A stretch of 64,000 bases of DNA from Imbricaverruca yamaguchii (Eukaryota > Arthropoda > Thecostraca > Neoverrucidae): assembly GCA_034440575.1 (NCBI GenBank), contig JAOTOL010001387.1, forward strand, positions 455,501 to 519,500, given 5' to 3'. Made by a program: the position numbers and the translations under genes. Shown piece after piece: positions 1 to 12,519 of the stretch (its first letter is position 1; each line of letters opens with the position of its first letter). Below the pieces are notes generated by a model. It was given only the letters and a program-made list of their open reading frames with translations, searched no databases and was not told the DNA's origin.

Positions 1-366
1 GGGGACGAAATCCGCCATCCCTCGAATTTGTATCAATAACTGTCGATTGTACTTGGCGAACTACGCCATTTTTACATGCCTAACTATAAATGTCCAGAAC
101 ATCGTTTGAAAGAAAAAAACGAAATTCGTCCGAAAATTATTCGAGTTCCAGGCCGTCAAAGTCAAAACATTTCGTAGTGACGGACCACAAAAATCGGCGC
201 TGACGCGCTTCCCGTATATCAGAAATGGCAAGAGTTATTGGCAAGACTAGCGACCTGTTTGATGTATGCTGTGATACTAAATAGCTTTAAGGTAATGTTA
301 GGTCACCAAGGTCAAGTTCATGATAGGTTAGTGGAATCAAGCTTGACCAACTGGAAGGTTGTCATA

Positions 367-544
367 GGGGCGGGGATGGCCGAGTAGTTGAGGTGTCGGG
401 CTATGGGTGCCAAAGGTACCGGGTTCGACTCTAGCGCCACTCAGGACATTTCCCAATCCCGCGGCCCACCGGCGAAACAGTGTGGGCGGCGCCATTAGCC
501 GTGAATGTGCATAAAGTGTGTCGTGAACCAACCAATAAACAAAC
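367..544 (+). mobile_element. tRNA-derived SINE, copy 1
   Basis: The body begins with a tRNA-like head carrying an A box (GGCCGAGTAGTTGAGG) and a B box (GGGTTCGACTCT), followed by a tRNA-unrelated body and an A-rich tail ending in ACCAATAAACAAAC. It is flanked by a perfect 13-bp direct repeat, GAAGGTTGTCATA, at 354-366 and 545-557, the target-site duplication expected of LINE-mediated retrotransposition. Two more copies lie at 3582-3765 and 41000-41184. The A box here has substitutions relative to the other copies. The element does not encode protein. Confidence 0.9.
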
Positions 545-734
545 GAAGGTTGTCATAAACGCAAATAACTGTCATGCGAGCCATGCAAATTTTCATGTTA
601 CTCCCTATGCATCCTGAAAACTACCTCTTTTTGTCATTTGAAACTAAGCGTTTCCGTATTTAATCCATGTACTTCAGCCCTTTCTTGGTGGGCGCTAAAT
701 GATCTACCATGGTCGATGCGCCCTATAACTCTAA

Positions 735-880
<146 letters not shown>

Positions 881-1350
881 TCTTGGTGAAGCCGATTGCA
901 CCGAGCCGCCCGCCCGACTAGACGAGCGCGCGGTCTGGTTTCGGTAACTGGAACCAGTTACTGACCTGATAAAGTGCTAATGTATATATGTGAACTGAGA
1001 TCATTTGTTTCATCTATCATCTGTATTGCATCATTATTCATGTCTAAAGCATCAATAAAGCCCATTTTTGAGCATTTAAACACACCTCTCAGTGATCTAT
1101 AACAATGTCAAGCCAAAACACGCAAATCAAGCGATTGTAACATATTTGAGCTCATCTAACCTTGAGGATATTGACCTAAGGTCATGCAATTTGCACATGA
1201 TAGAGGTCACTGTCTCTCCCATGTACAATACAAATTACGTTACTCTAGCTTTAAAAGGAGCCGAGATCTTAGGGGTCGGATTCCGTCCCCCTCATCCTCC
1301 AGTGCGCTTAATTTTCAGAGGTCCTCCAGGGTGCGTGTTAAGAGAAGTAA

Positions 1351-2335
1351 ATTCGAAAACTTTAAAGTATCTGCTTGAGTCTATGGTGTGTGTATCAAAG
1401 TTCATTCCAACAATTCGCGCATACATACATATGAAGTATTATAATGCTTCCAAGTGTAAGGCATCTACTTAGCTAGAGTAATATCCTATCAGAACCAAAT
1501 GCATCATCAAATGTCAATGTCTTTCTGTGTTGCCAAATCACCAATCGGCATATCTTTTGCATCCAATGCATGCGGATAGTCTAGAAATTGGCCATATTAG
1601 ATTGCGTGTATGGATGAGTGCTCTTAAATAAACAAAACACAAACACCAAATCATGCTTACTACCAAAAAAACATTGCTAGGTTGAAGACACAGCGCATTA
1701 CGTATTTCACCAAGCGAGCCGCGGGGATGACATTCCGCGACGGAGATCCATATTAACCGTGTCAATGCCACATTCTAACTGCAACACATTTAAAATATCA
1801 CTCGCACGACAGACGAAGTCGCTACATGCAGGAGGACTTAGAAATGATGACTATCACTTGAAAGTGGCATCTACGCCAACGTGTGTAGTTCACTTTGTAC
1901 GTTATTTTTGTACGATTTGAAAACTAGCATTTTGTTGTTGATAGTTCACTGAAGCTGCATTTTGCATAGCAATTCGCTACATGATCTTCAGATGTTTATT
2001 GGAAGGAGCTGAAAGTCACCGCCCTGGCAGCTTTTTTATAGCAAAATGACAGGAGAAATAAAGGTGGGGCTCCCGCGCAGAGGAAAAGGCAGACGACACC
2101 TACCCAGCTGGTCTTATGCTAAATTATGATAACTAAGATGTCACAACCGGTCAACGTTATAATTAAACACTTGACTCATGTTTGTCACGGAACATGGAAC
2201 GTCAAAGAGTGTTTGTTTCTGACGGAAACAAGGCAAAACTTTTGTGATCAATTTTTTTGCTACTCTTGTCTGCAGAGAGCGAGGAAAGGTGAATAAAACA
2301 ACGGGTTGAGCGACGATGCTTGGACTAGCGCTAAT
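1351..2335. other. Stretch without recognised genes
   Basis: AT-rich non-coding sequence. I see no conserved reading frame, splice-paired exon or repeat shared with the rest of the window. Confidence 0.5.
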
Positions 2336-2337
2336 TG

Positions 2338-2690
2338 AAACTTCGGCGGTGTGCTACTGTGACATTGTGCTACTTCGGCAGTGTCCTACTTCGGTAGTGT
2401 GCTACTCCGGTGGTGTGCTACTGCGTCATCGTGCTACTTCGGCAGTGTGCTACTCCAGCAGTATGCTACTACGACATTGTGCTACTTCGGCAGTGTGCTG
2501 CTCCGGCAGTGTGGTTCCCCGACAGGGTGCTGCTCTGGCAGTGTGGTTCCCCAACAGTGTACTGCTCCGGCAGTGTGGTTCCCCGACAGGGTGCTGCTCC
2601 GACAGTGTGGTTCCCCGACAGTGTGCTGCTCCGACATCGTACTACTCCGAAAGTGTGCTACTCCGGTGGTGTGCTACTCTATCAAAAAGT
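2338..2690. repeat. Minisatellite, ~16-17 bp unit (GTGTGCTACTCCGGCA-like)
   Basis: About 21 diverged copies of a 16-17 bp unit with core TGCTACTCCGGCAGTG. Variants carry TTCCCCGACAG in place of CTACTCCGGCA. Three open frames run through it only because the unit lacks stops, so I do not call a gene. Confidence 0.85.
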
Positions 2691-3581
2691 GTGCTCTCAA
2701 TCAGGAAGTTTGCTATTACTACTACTAAAAAGTGATCGTCGTTAGTGCAGGTATATATATTTGAAAAATATCGCAGCAATCAAAGTTACATGGGTTCTGT
2801 CGGTAGGGTGTTCGACTCTTGAGGTTCTAATACCACAACCGGCGGAATTATAGGGTCCACTCTCGACCAGCTGGCTGACGAAACTAGATGGCATAGCCAT
2901 CGAATGTGTCGTAAAATGGTCATCGTAAACATGATGATGATGAGAAGCCGTTTCAGAACTGCTCGGCGAACACCACTCAGTTGTGACGCAGCCAATGCCT
3001 TTCCGTAACCCTTGGTAACAACAATTACCAGATGGCATCAGTTCACGGAACTATTAGGTACGTCATAAGATGGAACACCATCGTGTTTTACAACAGAAAT
3101 CGCGGATGTGGTTTTGCCAAATGGATTCGAGGCGCACTCCATAAGGTCCCATGTTGAAAGTTAAATTATTGGGGGGGGGGGGGCAAAACCAACATTGATG
3201 GGGCACTTTTCCCCTTAAAAGTATATAAAACAACACCACTATATGCCAGTTATTTTAGGATTTGGATTCACATTAAACGCCCATTTACCGCAGTGCAATC
3301 ACCAATGCCGGTTTTGGGCAACACTGCTTATCCATGGCATCATTAACTTAGCCGCCCTGGGTCACAGGCTATGAAAACAAACTTGGCATTGCAGGATGTC
3401 GTTAAGATTGTTAAAAGACACGGAGTATTGGGATGCATCCTTGAAGTGTATATCACCTAAAATATGGCTCGATTTTGCAGTCGAATTTGGGTATTGCTGA
3501 TATTATCAGCACCAGATCTTTGATCTGGCGTGGAAGGTCATCTGATGATCCGCAAAGAACATTGTTAATTGAGAGATATAT

Positions 3582-3765
3582 CTGGGGCGTGGATGGCCGA
3601 GTGGTTAAGGTGTCGGGCTATGGGTACCAAAGGTCCCGGGTTCGACTCTAGCGCCACTCAGGACATTTCCCAATCCCGCGGCCCACCGGCGAAACGGTGT
3701 GGGCGGCGCCATTAGCCGTGAATGTGCATAAAGTGTGTCGTGAACCAACCAATAAACAAACAAAA
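3582..3765 (+). mobile_element. tRNA-derived SINE, copy 2
   Basis: Same family as 367-544 with a better preserved promoter: A box GGCCGAGTGGTTAAGG and B box GGGTTCGACTCT. It ends in ACCAATAAACAAACAAAA. The flanking direct repeat AGAGATATAT (3572-3581 and 3766-3775) is a perfect 10-bp target-site duplication. The head resembles a long-variable-arm (Ser/Leu-type) tRNA, but the anticodon region is not credible, so it is not a functional tRNA gene. Confidence 0.9.
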
Positions 3766-3775
3766 AGAGATATAT

Positions 3776-4704
3776 TTTTTATGGAATTTCTTTTTATAAG
3801 CAATGTGTTCGCCTTTGCTCCCACTCTCTGCTTTGAAAACAAATAACACCTGCACTGGGGAAGGTAGCAAAATGTGCGCTGGCAAAAGCCAAGCAGGATT
3901 TAGAATACGTTTTAGAGCCTATCCTATCACGTTGTGCTGATGATTCTCTATGTTTGCTGTTGTAAATAGCACACCGATAGTTCGTCCAATTTTAACTTTA
4001 ATGTGATGTTGCTTTGTTGAACATTAAATGGACAATTAATGCAATCTCTGCCGATATGGTAAAGATGACGTGCATCCGGAACTGCGTGTCTTGATCAGGT
4101 TGCCCAAATTTTAGCTTTGATTGCGCTTATCTTCATCGGAGATTACATATTCGACAAGTTAAAAGCATCAGCCGTAGAGGCACTGAGTCCCTTCCCCTTG
4201 GGAACTCTTAGACACTCCCAATGCCTGCGTGTACCATGATCACATGCGATCATTGCGTTCATATCGTGATCGGATTGGATCGTGTAATCATATGATGCCA
4301 CTCGATTGTTCGTGACACATTCAAAGAGCGGAAACGTTGCGGGGAGCGTCTTCGGCTGTGATGAAGACGGACTGCACCCAAATCACTACTTTGCCCTTGC
4401 AATGCCCAGTAACCTTTGTAACCATGCCACGGTCTTCGAAGACAAACAATACGGCGACTTTCGACCATTCAGCCAGTGTCAAAACAGAGGCGATGGGGTG
4501 GCGTTCGCTGGCGACCCGTATCAGAACCATCAGATCACTACATCCACACACAATCGGCCGTGCCCTGACCCCCAGTTTGGGGTGGCCATTCGCACTGCGT
4601 GTCACCGCCTGCACGCGTGTTGACCCGCCGTCTGGGGCAGGCTCTCTCCGCGGGGGTCGGAGAGCATGTCCGGCCGGCGTCAGCACACCCCCGCGCAGTC
4701 GGCT
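3776..4704. other. Stretch without recognised genes
   Basis: Composition rises from AT-rich to GC-rich toward the right end. Open frames on both strands overlap and none shows a recognisable protein signature. The 3' end runs into the 40-bp minisatellite. Confidence 0.4.
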
Positions 4705-5080
4705 CTGGGCTGCTGTTCGCTGCTGTCCAGTCTTTGATTCCGACCCTGGCTGCTGTCCGCTGTTGGCCAGGCTCTGATTCCGACCCTGGCTGCTGCCCGC
4801 TGCTGTCCAGTCTCTGATTCCGACCCTGGCTGCTGTCCGCTGTTGCCCAGGCTCTGATTCCGACCCTGGCTGCTATCCGCTGTTGGCCAGGCTCTGATTC
4901 CGACCCTGACTGCTCTCCGCTGTTGTCCAGTCTCTGATTCCGACCCTGGCTGCTGTCCGCTGTTGGCCAGGCTCTGATTCCGACCCTGGCTGCTGTCCGC
5001 TGCTGTCCAGTCTCTGATTCCGACCCTGGCTGCTGCCCGCTGCTGTCCAGTCTCTGACTTTGATTTCGGCTGCTGCCAAA
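4705..5080. repeat. Minisatellite, 40-bp unit, about 9 copies
   Basis: The motif CGACCCTGG recurs at 4741, 4781, 4821, 4861, 4941, 4981 and 5021, every 40 bp, with a CGACCCTGA variant at 4901. Units alternate between CTGTTGGCCAGGCTCTGATT-like and CTGCTGTCCAGTCTCTGATT-like forms. A 298-residue frame on the minus strand is the repeat read through and is not credible as a protein. The array lies immediately upstream of the candidate nocturnin 5' exon. Confidence 0.9.
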
Positions 5081-5149
5081 TCTGTGACTCCGACTTCTGC
5101 TCGGAGTCTCTGAATTTTGCTGTCCAATCTCTGAATCCGACCTCGTCCC

Positions 5150-5373
5150 GGCGGTGTGTGCACGGGAAGCACTGTGACGCTGCTGTGCACCGTTATTGTC
5201 GGCTGTGGACCAACTGGTGGGCGTCGCCACCCGTGGTGTGACGGCCTGCGTGTGTCCGACGACACGCTGGGCGGCCTGAGTCGCCGCAGCAGGTCGCCGC
5301 AGCAGCGCGACACGCAAACCGACCACGGTGCTGGTCGTCTCGCGCCGTGGCGACCCCGCCCGCCGGTGCCGGC
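5150..5373 (+). promoter_or_regulatory. Candidate GC/CpG-rich promoter or 5'UTR region of the upstream nocturnin exon
   Basis: A CpG-dense, GC-rich block sits directly 5' of the ATG at 5374 and contrasts with the AT-rich surroundings. I see no TATA box and no perfect CACGTG E-box here. The call rests on composition and position only. Confidence 0.3.
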
Positions 5374-5447
5374 ATGGACCTGCAGTTTTGGGAGGAGGTG
5401 CAGAGGAGGACGGCCGCCAGACGCAAACTGTCACAGTGTCTCACCAG
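5374..5447 (+). CDS. Candidate upstream coding exon of nocturnin (N-terminal extension isoform)
   Basis: The ATG at 5374 lies in a good start context (GGCATGG) and opens a short frame beginning MDLQFWEEVQRR and ending in a basic stretch. A consensus donor follows (ACCAG|GTGAGCC, GT at 5448-5449). The exon is 74 nt and ends two bases into a codon (AG). The acceptor at 18320|18321 supplies the missing base A immediately before ATGGGC, making an Arg codon and joining the extension in frame to the internal Met-Gly. The result is 25 extra residues and a 370-residue protein. Vertebrate nocturnin also has an N-terminal extension, used for mitochondrial targeting, upstream of an internal Met-Gly start, so the layout is plausible. 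The extension here is Arg-rich but contains two Glu. The 12.9 kb intron and lack of transcript data make this tentative. Confidence 0.45.
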
Positions 5448-6115
5448 GTGAGCCAATGTTGGCGCCGCCAGAATGAAAGGCTCGTGTCGCCGGGTGTACT
5501 ACCATGCTCGGCTGGTGTTGCTAGGCACTTGCCAGTGGAGCAGCCTTCCTCCATATGACCGCTGAAGTTGCTTTATGTTGATAACTAAATAAGATAATTA
5601 GACGAGCTAAATGAATATGGATTCTCCGTATGGCCCTTATTTTTTCCACTTGTGGGTCTAGTTGTGCATGAATGTATTTATTGTGCTCCCACAGATTTAG
5701 TATATTATTACGTAATGCACTTCTCGAGCATCCGTTGGCGATCATCGTTGTTTCCTAACCGACTCGCTGTCGGGTTTTTCTTGGAGTGTTAGGCGCCGCT
5801 CCTATCGGAGAATTGTACCCTGGGGGTACAATTGTAGAGAATTGTAAATTGCTGACACAGGTCGGTTTAGTGACCTGCCGTCACATGACGAATGGTGATC
5901 TAACGACCCTTTGTGGAATGTCGCTAATCCGCATAGTGATGACCAAAGTAAAGCGTGTTGGGGTGTGAAGAGAACCCACTGGCCGGATAACACGTGGACC
6001 TGCGACCGGGCACCTAACTTGTTGGGAACTGGAGAAAACTAGACAGAGGGGCGGGGGTCTCTCGAGAGCCACTCTGCATCAAATGAGTAGACGCGAAGCA
6101 CGAACCGTTCTGTAC
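5448..6115. other. Stretch without recognised genes
   Basis: AT-rich sequence in putative intron 1 of nocturnin. I recognise nothing in it. Confidence 0.4.
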
Positions 6116-6174
6116 GCAACCAGAAATTCATACGATATGCATCAGCTTTGCATATCGTATTAATTTTTGGTTGC
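6116..6174. repeat. Perfectly positioned short inverted repeat (hairpin, ~26-bp arms)
   Basis: The left arm starts GCAACCAGAAATTC and ends ATACGATATGCA. The right arm is its near-complete reverse complement, with only a few mismatches in the AAATT segment. The two are separated by a loop of about 7 bases (TCAGCTT). This could be the remnant of a palindromic MITE or a structured RNA; nothing else identifies it. Confidence 0.8.
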
Positions 6175-7109
6175 GACCATCAAAGGTTATGGGCCTGACA
6201 GGGATCAAATAGAGTAATGTTTCAAAATTTGCTACGTGCCGTCATTCGGAGTAGCTATGGCATATCAGCGCCAAACTCACACCATGCTGTTCCTTCACCA
6301 AGGCACACCACGCTGCTGTCACAACATTCTGAGCGTCCTCCAGGTTACAGACCTGAGGTTAGGTCATTCTCCGCGCTGTTCTCTGCCGTATTGAAAGAGA
6401 GACTTGAATTTTGATTAATTGTTAATGCAGAAAATGATAATTAGCACCCCAAGCAAATTCTGGTTTAAAACATGTCAAAACGTCAATGACATAGGGCGAT
6501 CATCAAATAGCCTGTATCACTTGAAAGGAGGCTTCAGTCACAAATAAGTATCACATCCATGTTCAGCTGCACGCCAGTCGGCGTGCCGACACAGGAATGT
6601 AAAGAGTTAATGTGTGAGAATGGGTTAAGAGCTCAACAGCACCACCATAGTAGTTAATTTCGCCGGAATGTGCGATGTGTACATTGAAAATGAAAACATA
6701 GACATTTCGACAAGAAATAACCTTTTACATATTGATTCTCGAATTGCTTAAGTTAAAACAATTGCATTTCATTGACCCTTCGATGATCTACTACTGCGCA
6801 AAAGAAAACAAAAACCTTTTTTATTTTAAAAAAATTGTCCCATGTTAAGAGCCAGGGCTTTACATCTCACGAATTGGCAGTTGCAGTGTCCTTGGTTGTC
6901 TGCATTTACGACCTACGCTTAAATGTCCACATGAAACAGCCCTGGAAGAAAAGGTGAACGAAACATGGTACAATGCCCAAAAATGTTGAAATGGCATCGA
7001 TAAGGTTACATTGTGAAATAATCATGCACGCTGAATTTCCGGGCGGAGTTTTCTTGCTTTCCGAGGAATGTGGGCTTCCATAAGTTGGTATAAATATCGT
7101 GCGATGTCT
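6175..7109. other. Stretch without recognised genes
   Basis: AT-rich sequence with no recognisable coding signature or repeat shared within the window. Confidence 0.4.
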
Positions 7110-10045
7110 GCACATACATTAGGAACACTACACCACACCGCCTGATACACTTCAACACCACAGCAGATATACTGATAACATAAATGCATCTCCACAACAC
7201 AACTTACACACTCATTAACATATACGACCCCCTCACGGAACCCAGAAACCCTTTCAGAACTAGACAAAGCACTTGACCGAATAAACACCCCAGTAATATT
7301 AACTGGAGACTTCAACTCACACCACTCACTATGAAACCCAAGCACAATAGCACCTGACAACAGAGTTCGCACACTCATCCCACTAGCGAACAAACACAAC
7401 CTCACAATTCTCAACACCGGATCACCAACCTACCTTGTCCCAATTGGCTCCCGCCTCCCGACATCCACAGACGTAACCCTCTCATCATCACGCCTAGCTC
7501 TTATCCTATCCTGGACAGCCGATACATACCCACACTTCAGCGACCACGCACCCATCACCATTACCTTCACCCAGATCCCGACCACTGCCCCTCCCCCCAC
7601 CAATCCCCAGTCTGGCCGGTGGAACCTCAAAAATTCTTCCTGAAACCCTTTCTCAGAATCCTTAGCAGTCCAAACAGCCCACAATCCCCAACTATCACAA
7701 GAACAATTCGCAGACATACTCATCACCACAGCACATCAACACACACCACAAACAAAACCACGACGCCAAAATAAACCTCGCGCGGCTCCCTGGTGGAGTG
7801 ATGACTGCCACCGGGTGATCCGCGCGAGGAACCACGCACGCCAAAGATATGAAAGACACCGCACACCAGAAACACTCACAATGTACAAACAACTCAGAAC
7901 ACAATGCAAAACCATCATCAAAAACGCAAAAATACCTCTTGGAACACATTTAGCACCCAATTTAACAGATGTACACCTCTCGGCGAAATCTGGACACTTC
8001 TGAAAACATTCCAACACCGACAAAGACCCCCAATCAAAGCCATCACACTTAGACACAACAACACCACAATAGACCCACAAACAATAGCAAACATATTCGC
8101 AGACCACTACCATCTCAGATCATCTACACTTCCACGAAACCCCACCCCCACCCCACCTCCAATCAGACATACGCACACACCTTTACAACACTAGATTTAC
8201 ACTTACAGAACTACAATTAGCAATCGCAAAGACAGGCAACACAAGTGTATGACCGGACAACATTCACTATTCCTTCTTCAAACACCTACGAACGTCAGCA
8301 CTGCACACATTACTCGACATTTACAACATCGCATCGACCACACATGCATACCCACAATCCTGGTTACACGCTTCTCTCATACCCATACATGAACCAAACA
8401 CGGACTCAACTCTTTGCACCTCCTATCGCCCTATTGCCCCCACTAGCTGCTTCCACAAACTATTCGAACGTCTTGTCAAAAAACGCCTCCTCTTTATCAT
8501 TCAAACAAAACTTAATTTCTCCTATTCAATCAGGCTTCCTGGCCAATCGATCATGTCTAGACAACCTCACTTACCTCATCACAAACATCCAGGAAGCGGC
8601 GGCCAGGAAACGTTCCACAGTCGCCGACTTCCTGGACCTAAAACAAGCCTATGACACCATCAGCATAATAGCACTATTACAACAGTTACACAATCTAGAC
8701 ATACAGGGCAGACTAATACACTATCTACATTTCTATTTACTCAACAGATCTTTTCAAGTCAAAATTGGGCCCCACACTTCAGACTCCAAATTCCCCACAA
8801 CCGGATTAATGCAAGGCTCAGTTCTCAGTCCGCTACCCTTCATCTTAGCTCTAAATTCAGTCATCACCGACAACTTCTCAACCAAAATTGAAATATACGC
8901 CGACGACATAGTACTACAGACATCCACCGAAGCACCAGCACACGCACTAACAATATTACAACACGCACTAACAGAACTCCACAACAGACTTGCCACACTA
9001 AACCCTTACATCGCACCACTCAAATCCAATTGCATGCTTTTCGGCTACAACAAAGACACAAACCTCCAACCCCTAAAAATAGACAACTCATCCATTCTCC
9101 TCGTCACCACAACAAAATGTATAGGTATCACATTAGGCCGGCGACTAACTTTTCGGCCACACCTTCTAAACATACAAAAACGCGCCTCAAAAAGAATCAA
9201 CATACTACGAGCACTTTCGGGCACACAATGGGGATCCGACCGAAACACACTTCTAACTCTTTACAAATCACTCCTTCGGCAAATCATGGAATACTGGTCC
9301 GCACTCTTCGAAAACGCAGCTAAATCAAACCTCAAAATTCTAGATTCTATGCAACGTCAATGCCTATAAATAGTCACAGGAGCCTACCTCACCTCACCTT
9401 CTCATGCTCTTCACATATACAACCACATCCAAGAACTGCAGCACAGACGTGCAGAAACACTACTTAGGCATCACTACAAGACACAACACACGAAACAACA
9501 CCCATGCACCCAGGCACTAAAACACCGCACAACACGCATACACCAACTCATGAAATCAACACGACTAAAAACTACCATAATTACCATAAATACCATAATT
9601 ACCATACCATAGTTACCATAACATACTATAATAGGCTGCCGCATACACAGACACGCTAACACACTAGCAACACACTAGATATAACACTCCCAACAACAGC
9701 ACCACTCCCACAACCCATCGCATGGTGGAAACAACCGGCACCCAACACACACTTCCTAATTGACAAAGCGAAAAACACATACACACACGCAGAAATACAG
9801 AACTATTCCTACAATTCACAGTACAGCACGCCAACTATAACATCATATATACAGACGGCTCCAAATCACGTACACAGCAGACGGGCACAGCGGCGGTGCT
9901 GTACCCTAACGCAGCACCGCCGCGGGTCATCCTACGTGCCCGTCTGCACGACACAGCATCCACATACACAGCATAATTATTTGCAATCTTCTCCGCATAC
10001 TGCACCATCCACAACAAAGCAGTGTCATTTGTGGTCGCAGATGCC
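7110..10045 (+). mobile_element. Degenerate non-LTR retrotransposon (endonuclease - reverse transcriptase - RNase H)
   Basis: Three domains follow in the usual order. At about 7200-7600 an APE-type endonuclease remnant reads TLINIYDP, then PVILTGDFNSHH and FSDHAPITITF. At about 8460-9366 lies a reverse transcriptase. At about 9836-10030 an RNase H remnant starts with YTDGSK. Domain order plus RNase H places it near the I/R1/Jockey group; the clade cannot be fixed by eye. Several stops and frame shifts break the second ORF, so it is inactive. The plus strand is strikingly poor in G and rich in A and C over its full length, unlike its neighbours. It sits in putative nocturnin intron 1 in sense orientation. 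No poly-A tail or target duplication was found. Confidence 0.85.
8245..9369 (+). pseudogene. Reverse transcriptase fragment of the non-LTR element
   Basis: This is the longest intact piece of the element's second ORF (374 codons). The RT signature starts near codon 70. Visible motifs are SGFLANRSCLDNL, FLDLKQAYDTI (palm motif A with Asp), GLMQGSVLSPL (motif B), and YADDIVL (motif C, both catalytic Asp present), followed by thumb-like sequence with TKCIGITLGRRL. The first 60 or so codons are an unrelated shifted frame of the upstream linker. It ends at a stop before the RNase H remnant, which continues in other frames. It is a broken gene, since the endonuclease and RNase H are no longer joined to it. 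Confidence 0.85.
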
Positions 10046-10321
10046 AAATAGGTATGTACGCTCACCTTACCTTAAAGTGAAGAGTTGTATCAAATGCATG
10101 CTTCTTTCGCCTTCGAAGAAGACGTTTAAATGGAGCTCTTCCACTTCTTAAGTTATCACTTCACATCACACAACGCATTTCAGTTATAAGCCGTTATAAG
10201 CAGTTATATAACTATAGGCAGCTAACAGCGCATGATGAGCATAACAGGTGCGTATATACACATCATGTGAATGTTTTTTTTCCGAATTACAACAGCATCA
10301 TTCGAGGCAGAGTAAGGACAG

Positions 10322-11975
10322 TCAGTTATGCATGTCGGCCACGAGCGGTCAGCTACTTGTACATCAGACACGGACTGTCAATTACATGTATGCCAATTAA
10401 GAACGGTCAGCTACATGTATGTCGGTTACGGACGGTCAGTTACATGTATGTCGGTTACGGACGGTCAGTTACATGTATGTCGGTTACGAACGGTCAGTTA
10501 CATGTATGTCGGTTACGGACGGTCAGTTACATGTATGTCGGTTACGGACGGTCAGTTACATGTATGTCGGTTACGGACGGTCAGTTACATGTATGTCGGT
10601 TACGGACGGTCAGTTACATGTATGTCGGTTACGGACGGTCAGTTACATGTATGTCGGTTACGGACGGTCAGTTACATGTATGTCGGTTACGGACGGTCAG
10701 TTACATGTATGTCGGTTACGGACGGTCAGTTGCATGTACGTCGGTTACGGACGGTCAGTTACATGTATGTCGGTTACGGACGGTCAGTTACATGTATGTC
10801 GGTTACGGACGGTCAGTTACATGTATGTCGGTTACGGACGGTCAGTTACATGTATGTCGGTTACGGACGGTCAGTTACATGTATGTCGGTTACGGACGGT
10901 CAGTTACATGTACGTCGGTTACGGACGGTCAGTTACATGTATGTCGGTTACGAACGGTCAGTACGATGGGTACGGCAGTTACATGTATGTCGGTTACGGA
11001 CGGTAGTTACATGTATGTCGGTTACGGACGGTCAGTTACATGTATGTCGGTTACGGACGGTCAGTTAATGTATGTCGGTTACGGACGGTCAGTTACATGT
11101 ATGTCGGTTACGGACGGTCAGTTACGTATGTCGGTTGCGACGGTCAGTTACATGTATGTCGGTTACGGACGGTCAGTTCATGTATGTCGGTTACGAACGG
11201 TCAGTTACATGTATGTCGGTTACGGACGGTCAGTTACATGTATGTCGGTTACGGACGGTCAGTTACATGTATGTCGGTTACGACGGTCAGTTACATGTAT
11301 GTCGGTTACGGACGGTCAGTTACATGTATGGTTGGGGTACATGATGTCGGTTACGGACGGTCAGTTACATGTATGTCGGTTACGGACGGTCAGTTACATG
11401 TATGTCGGTTACGGACGGTCAGTTACATGTATGTCGGTTACGGACGGTCAGTTACATGTATGTCGGTTACGGACGGTCAGTTACATGTATGTCGGTTACG
11501 GACGGTCAGTTACATGTATGTCGGTTACGGACGGTCAGTTACATGTATGTCGGTTACGGACGGTCAGTTACATGTATGTCGGTTACGGACGGTCAGTTAC
11601 ATGTATGTCGGTTACGGACGGTCAGTTACATGTATGTCGGTTACGGACGGTCAGTTACATGTATGTCGGTTACGGACGGTCAGTTACATGTATGTCGGTT
11701 ACGGACGGTCAGTTACATGTATGTCGGTTACGGACGGTCAGTTACATGTATGTCGGTTACGGACGGTCAGTTACATGTATGTCGGTTACGGACGGTCAGT
11801 TACATGTATGTCGGTTACGGACGGTCAGTTACATGTATGTCGGTTACGGACGGTCAGTTACATGTATGTCGGTTACGGACGGTCAGTTACATGTATGTCG
11901 GTTACGGACGGTCAGTTGCATGTATGTCGGTTACGGACGGTCAGTTGCATGTACGTCAGGAACGCGGCGTAAGCA
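10322..11975. repeat. Minisatellite, 29-bp unit, about 56 copies
   Basis: The unit is 29 bp with core ACGGTCAGTTACATGTATGT then CGGTTACGG. It is nearly perfect except for a diverged patch around 10960-11350 with small deletions. Because 29 is not a multiple of three and the unit has no forward stop in any frame, three plus-strand frames stay open and cycle through one 29-residue peptide; the 577-codon frame is an artefact. There are no unique spacers, so it is not a CRISPR array. Confidence 0.98.
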
Positions 11976-12519
11976 TGCATCACACTATCTTTCCATGTAG
12001 CGGCACAAATCGATGAAGTCAATTCAATCATGCTCAAAGTCAATATGCTCCTCGCGAGTCGCTCTTCAGGTACCCGAGCGGCAACTTTATCGACCTCAAT
12101 ACAAATATCGGATACTAAGACAAAAGCACAATCCTACTGCTGACGCACGACTCGCAGTTTCTTTTTTCTTCACAGAATGCTAAAGTGGTCAATATTTTCC
12201 CATTTAGCGGCCGTTGAAGGCTACCGCGAAATACCTAACGCTTTGCTGACCCACCAGTGCCGTCGCATGCACTTGCGCCGTGCACAAATTTGTAAAAACA
12301 TTCACTGATATCTGAGACTCCAATCTTTCCGGTGGCTACACAAATTTAGTTAGTTTACAAAGTTTAGTTTACAAAGTTTGAGTTGCTTCATATTTCCCAA
12401 CGCAACCGACAGAGAAATAGTGGACTTCCTCCAGCCATAATTGCATCCGCCGTATGCAAGTAATCAACACAGACTGAAACTCTTCTATTGCAGACTATCG
12501 CTGCCACCGCGGTTTGGCC

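Noticed and set aside
367..440. A tRNA gene (A and B boxes, cloverleaf-like head)
   Set aside because: The same head recurs in three places with an identical non-tRNA body and tail and target duplications, so it is a SINE. The anticodon arm is not credible.
2790..2840. A fourth SINE or tRNA-like B box (TGTTCGACTCT)
   Set aside because: There is no A box, shared body or tail around it.
4538..5434. A 298-residue minus-strand protein rich in Gly-Arg-Asn-Gln
   Set aside because: More than half is the 40-bp minisatellite, and the rest overlaps the better supported nocturnin 5' exon region on the other strand.
10322..11975. CRISPR array (29-bp repeats)
   Set aside because: Repeats are directly adjacent with no unique spacers, in a eukaryotic intron or intergenic setting, without cas genes.
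10267..12000. A 577-residue repetitive protein
   Set aside because: A 29-bp unit lacking stops gives the same peptide in three overlapping frames. There is no conserved domain or splice context.
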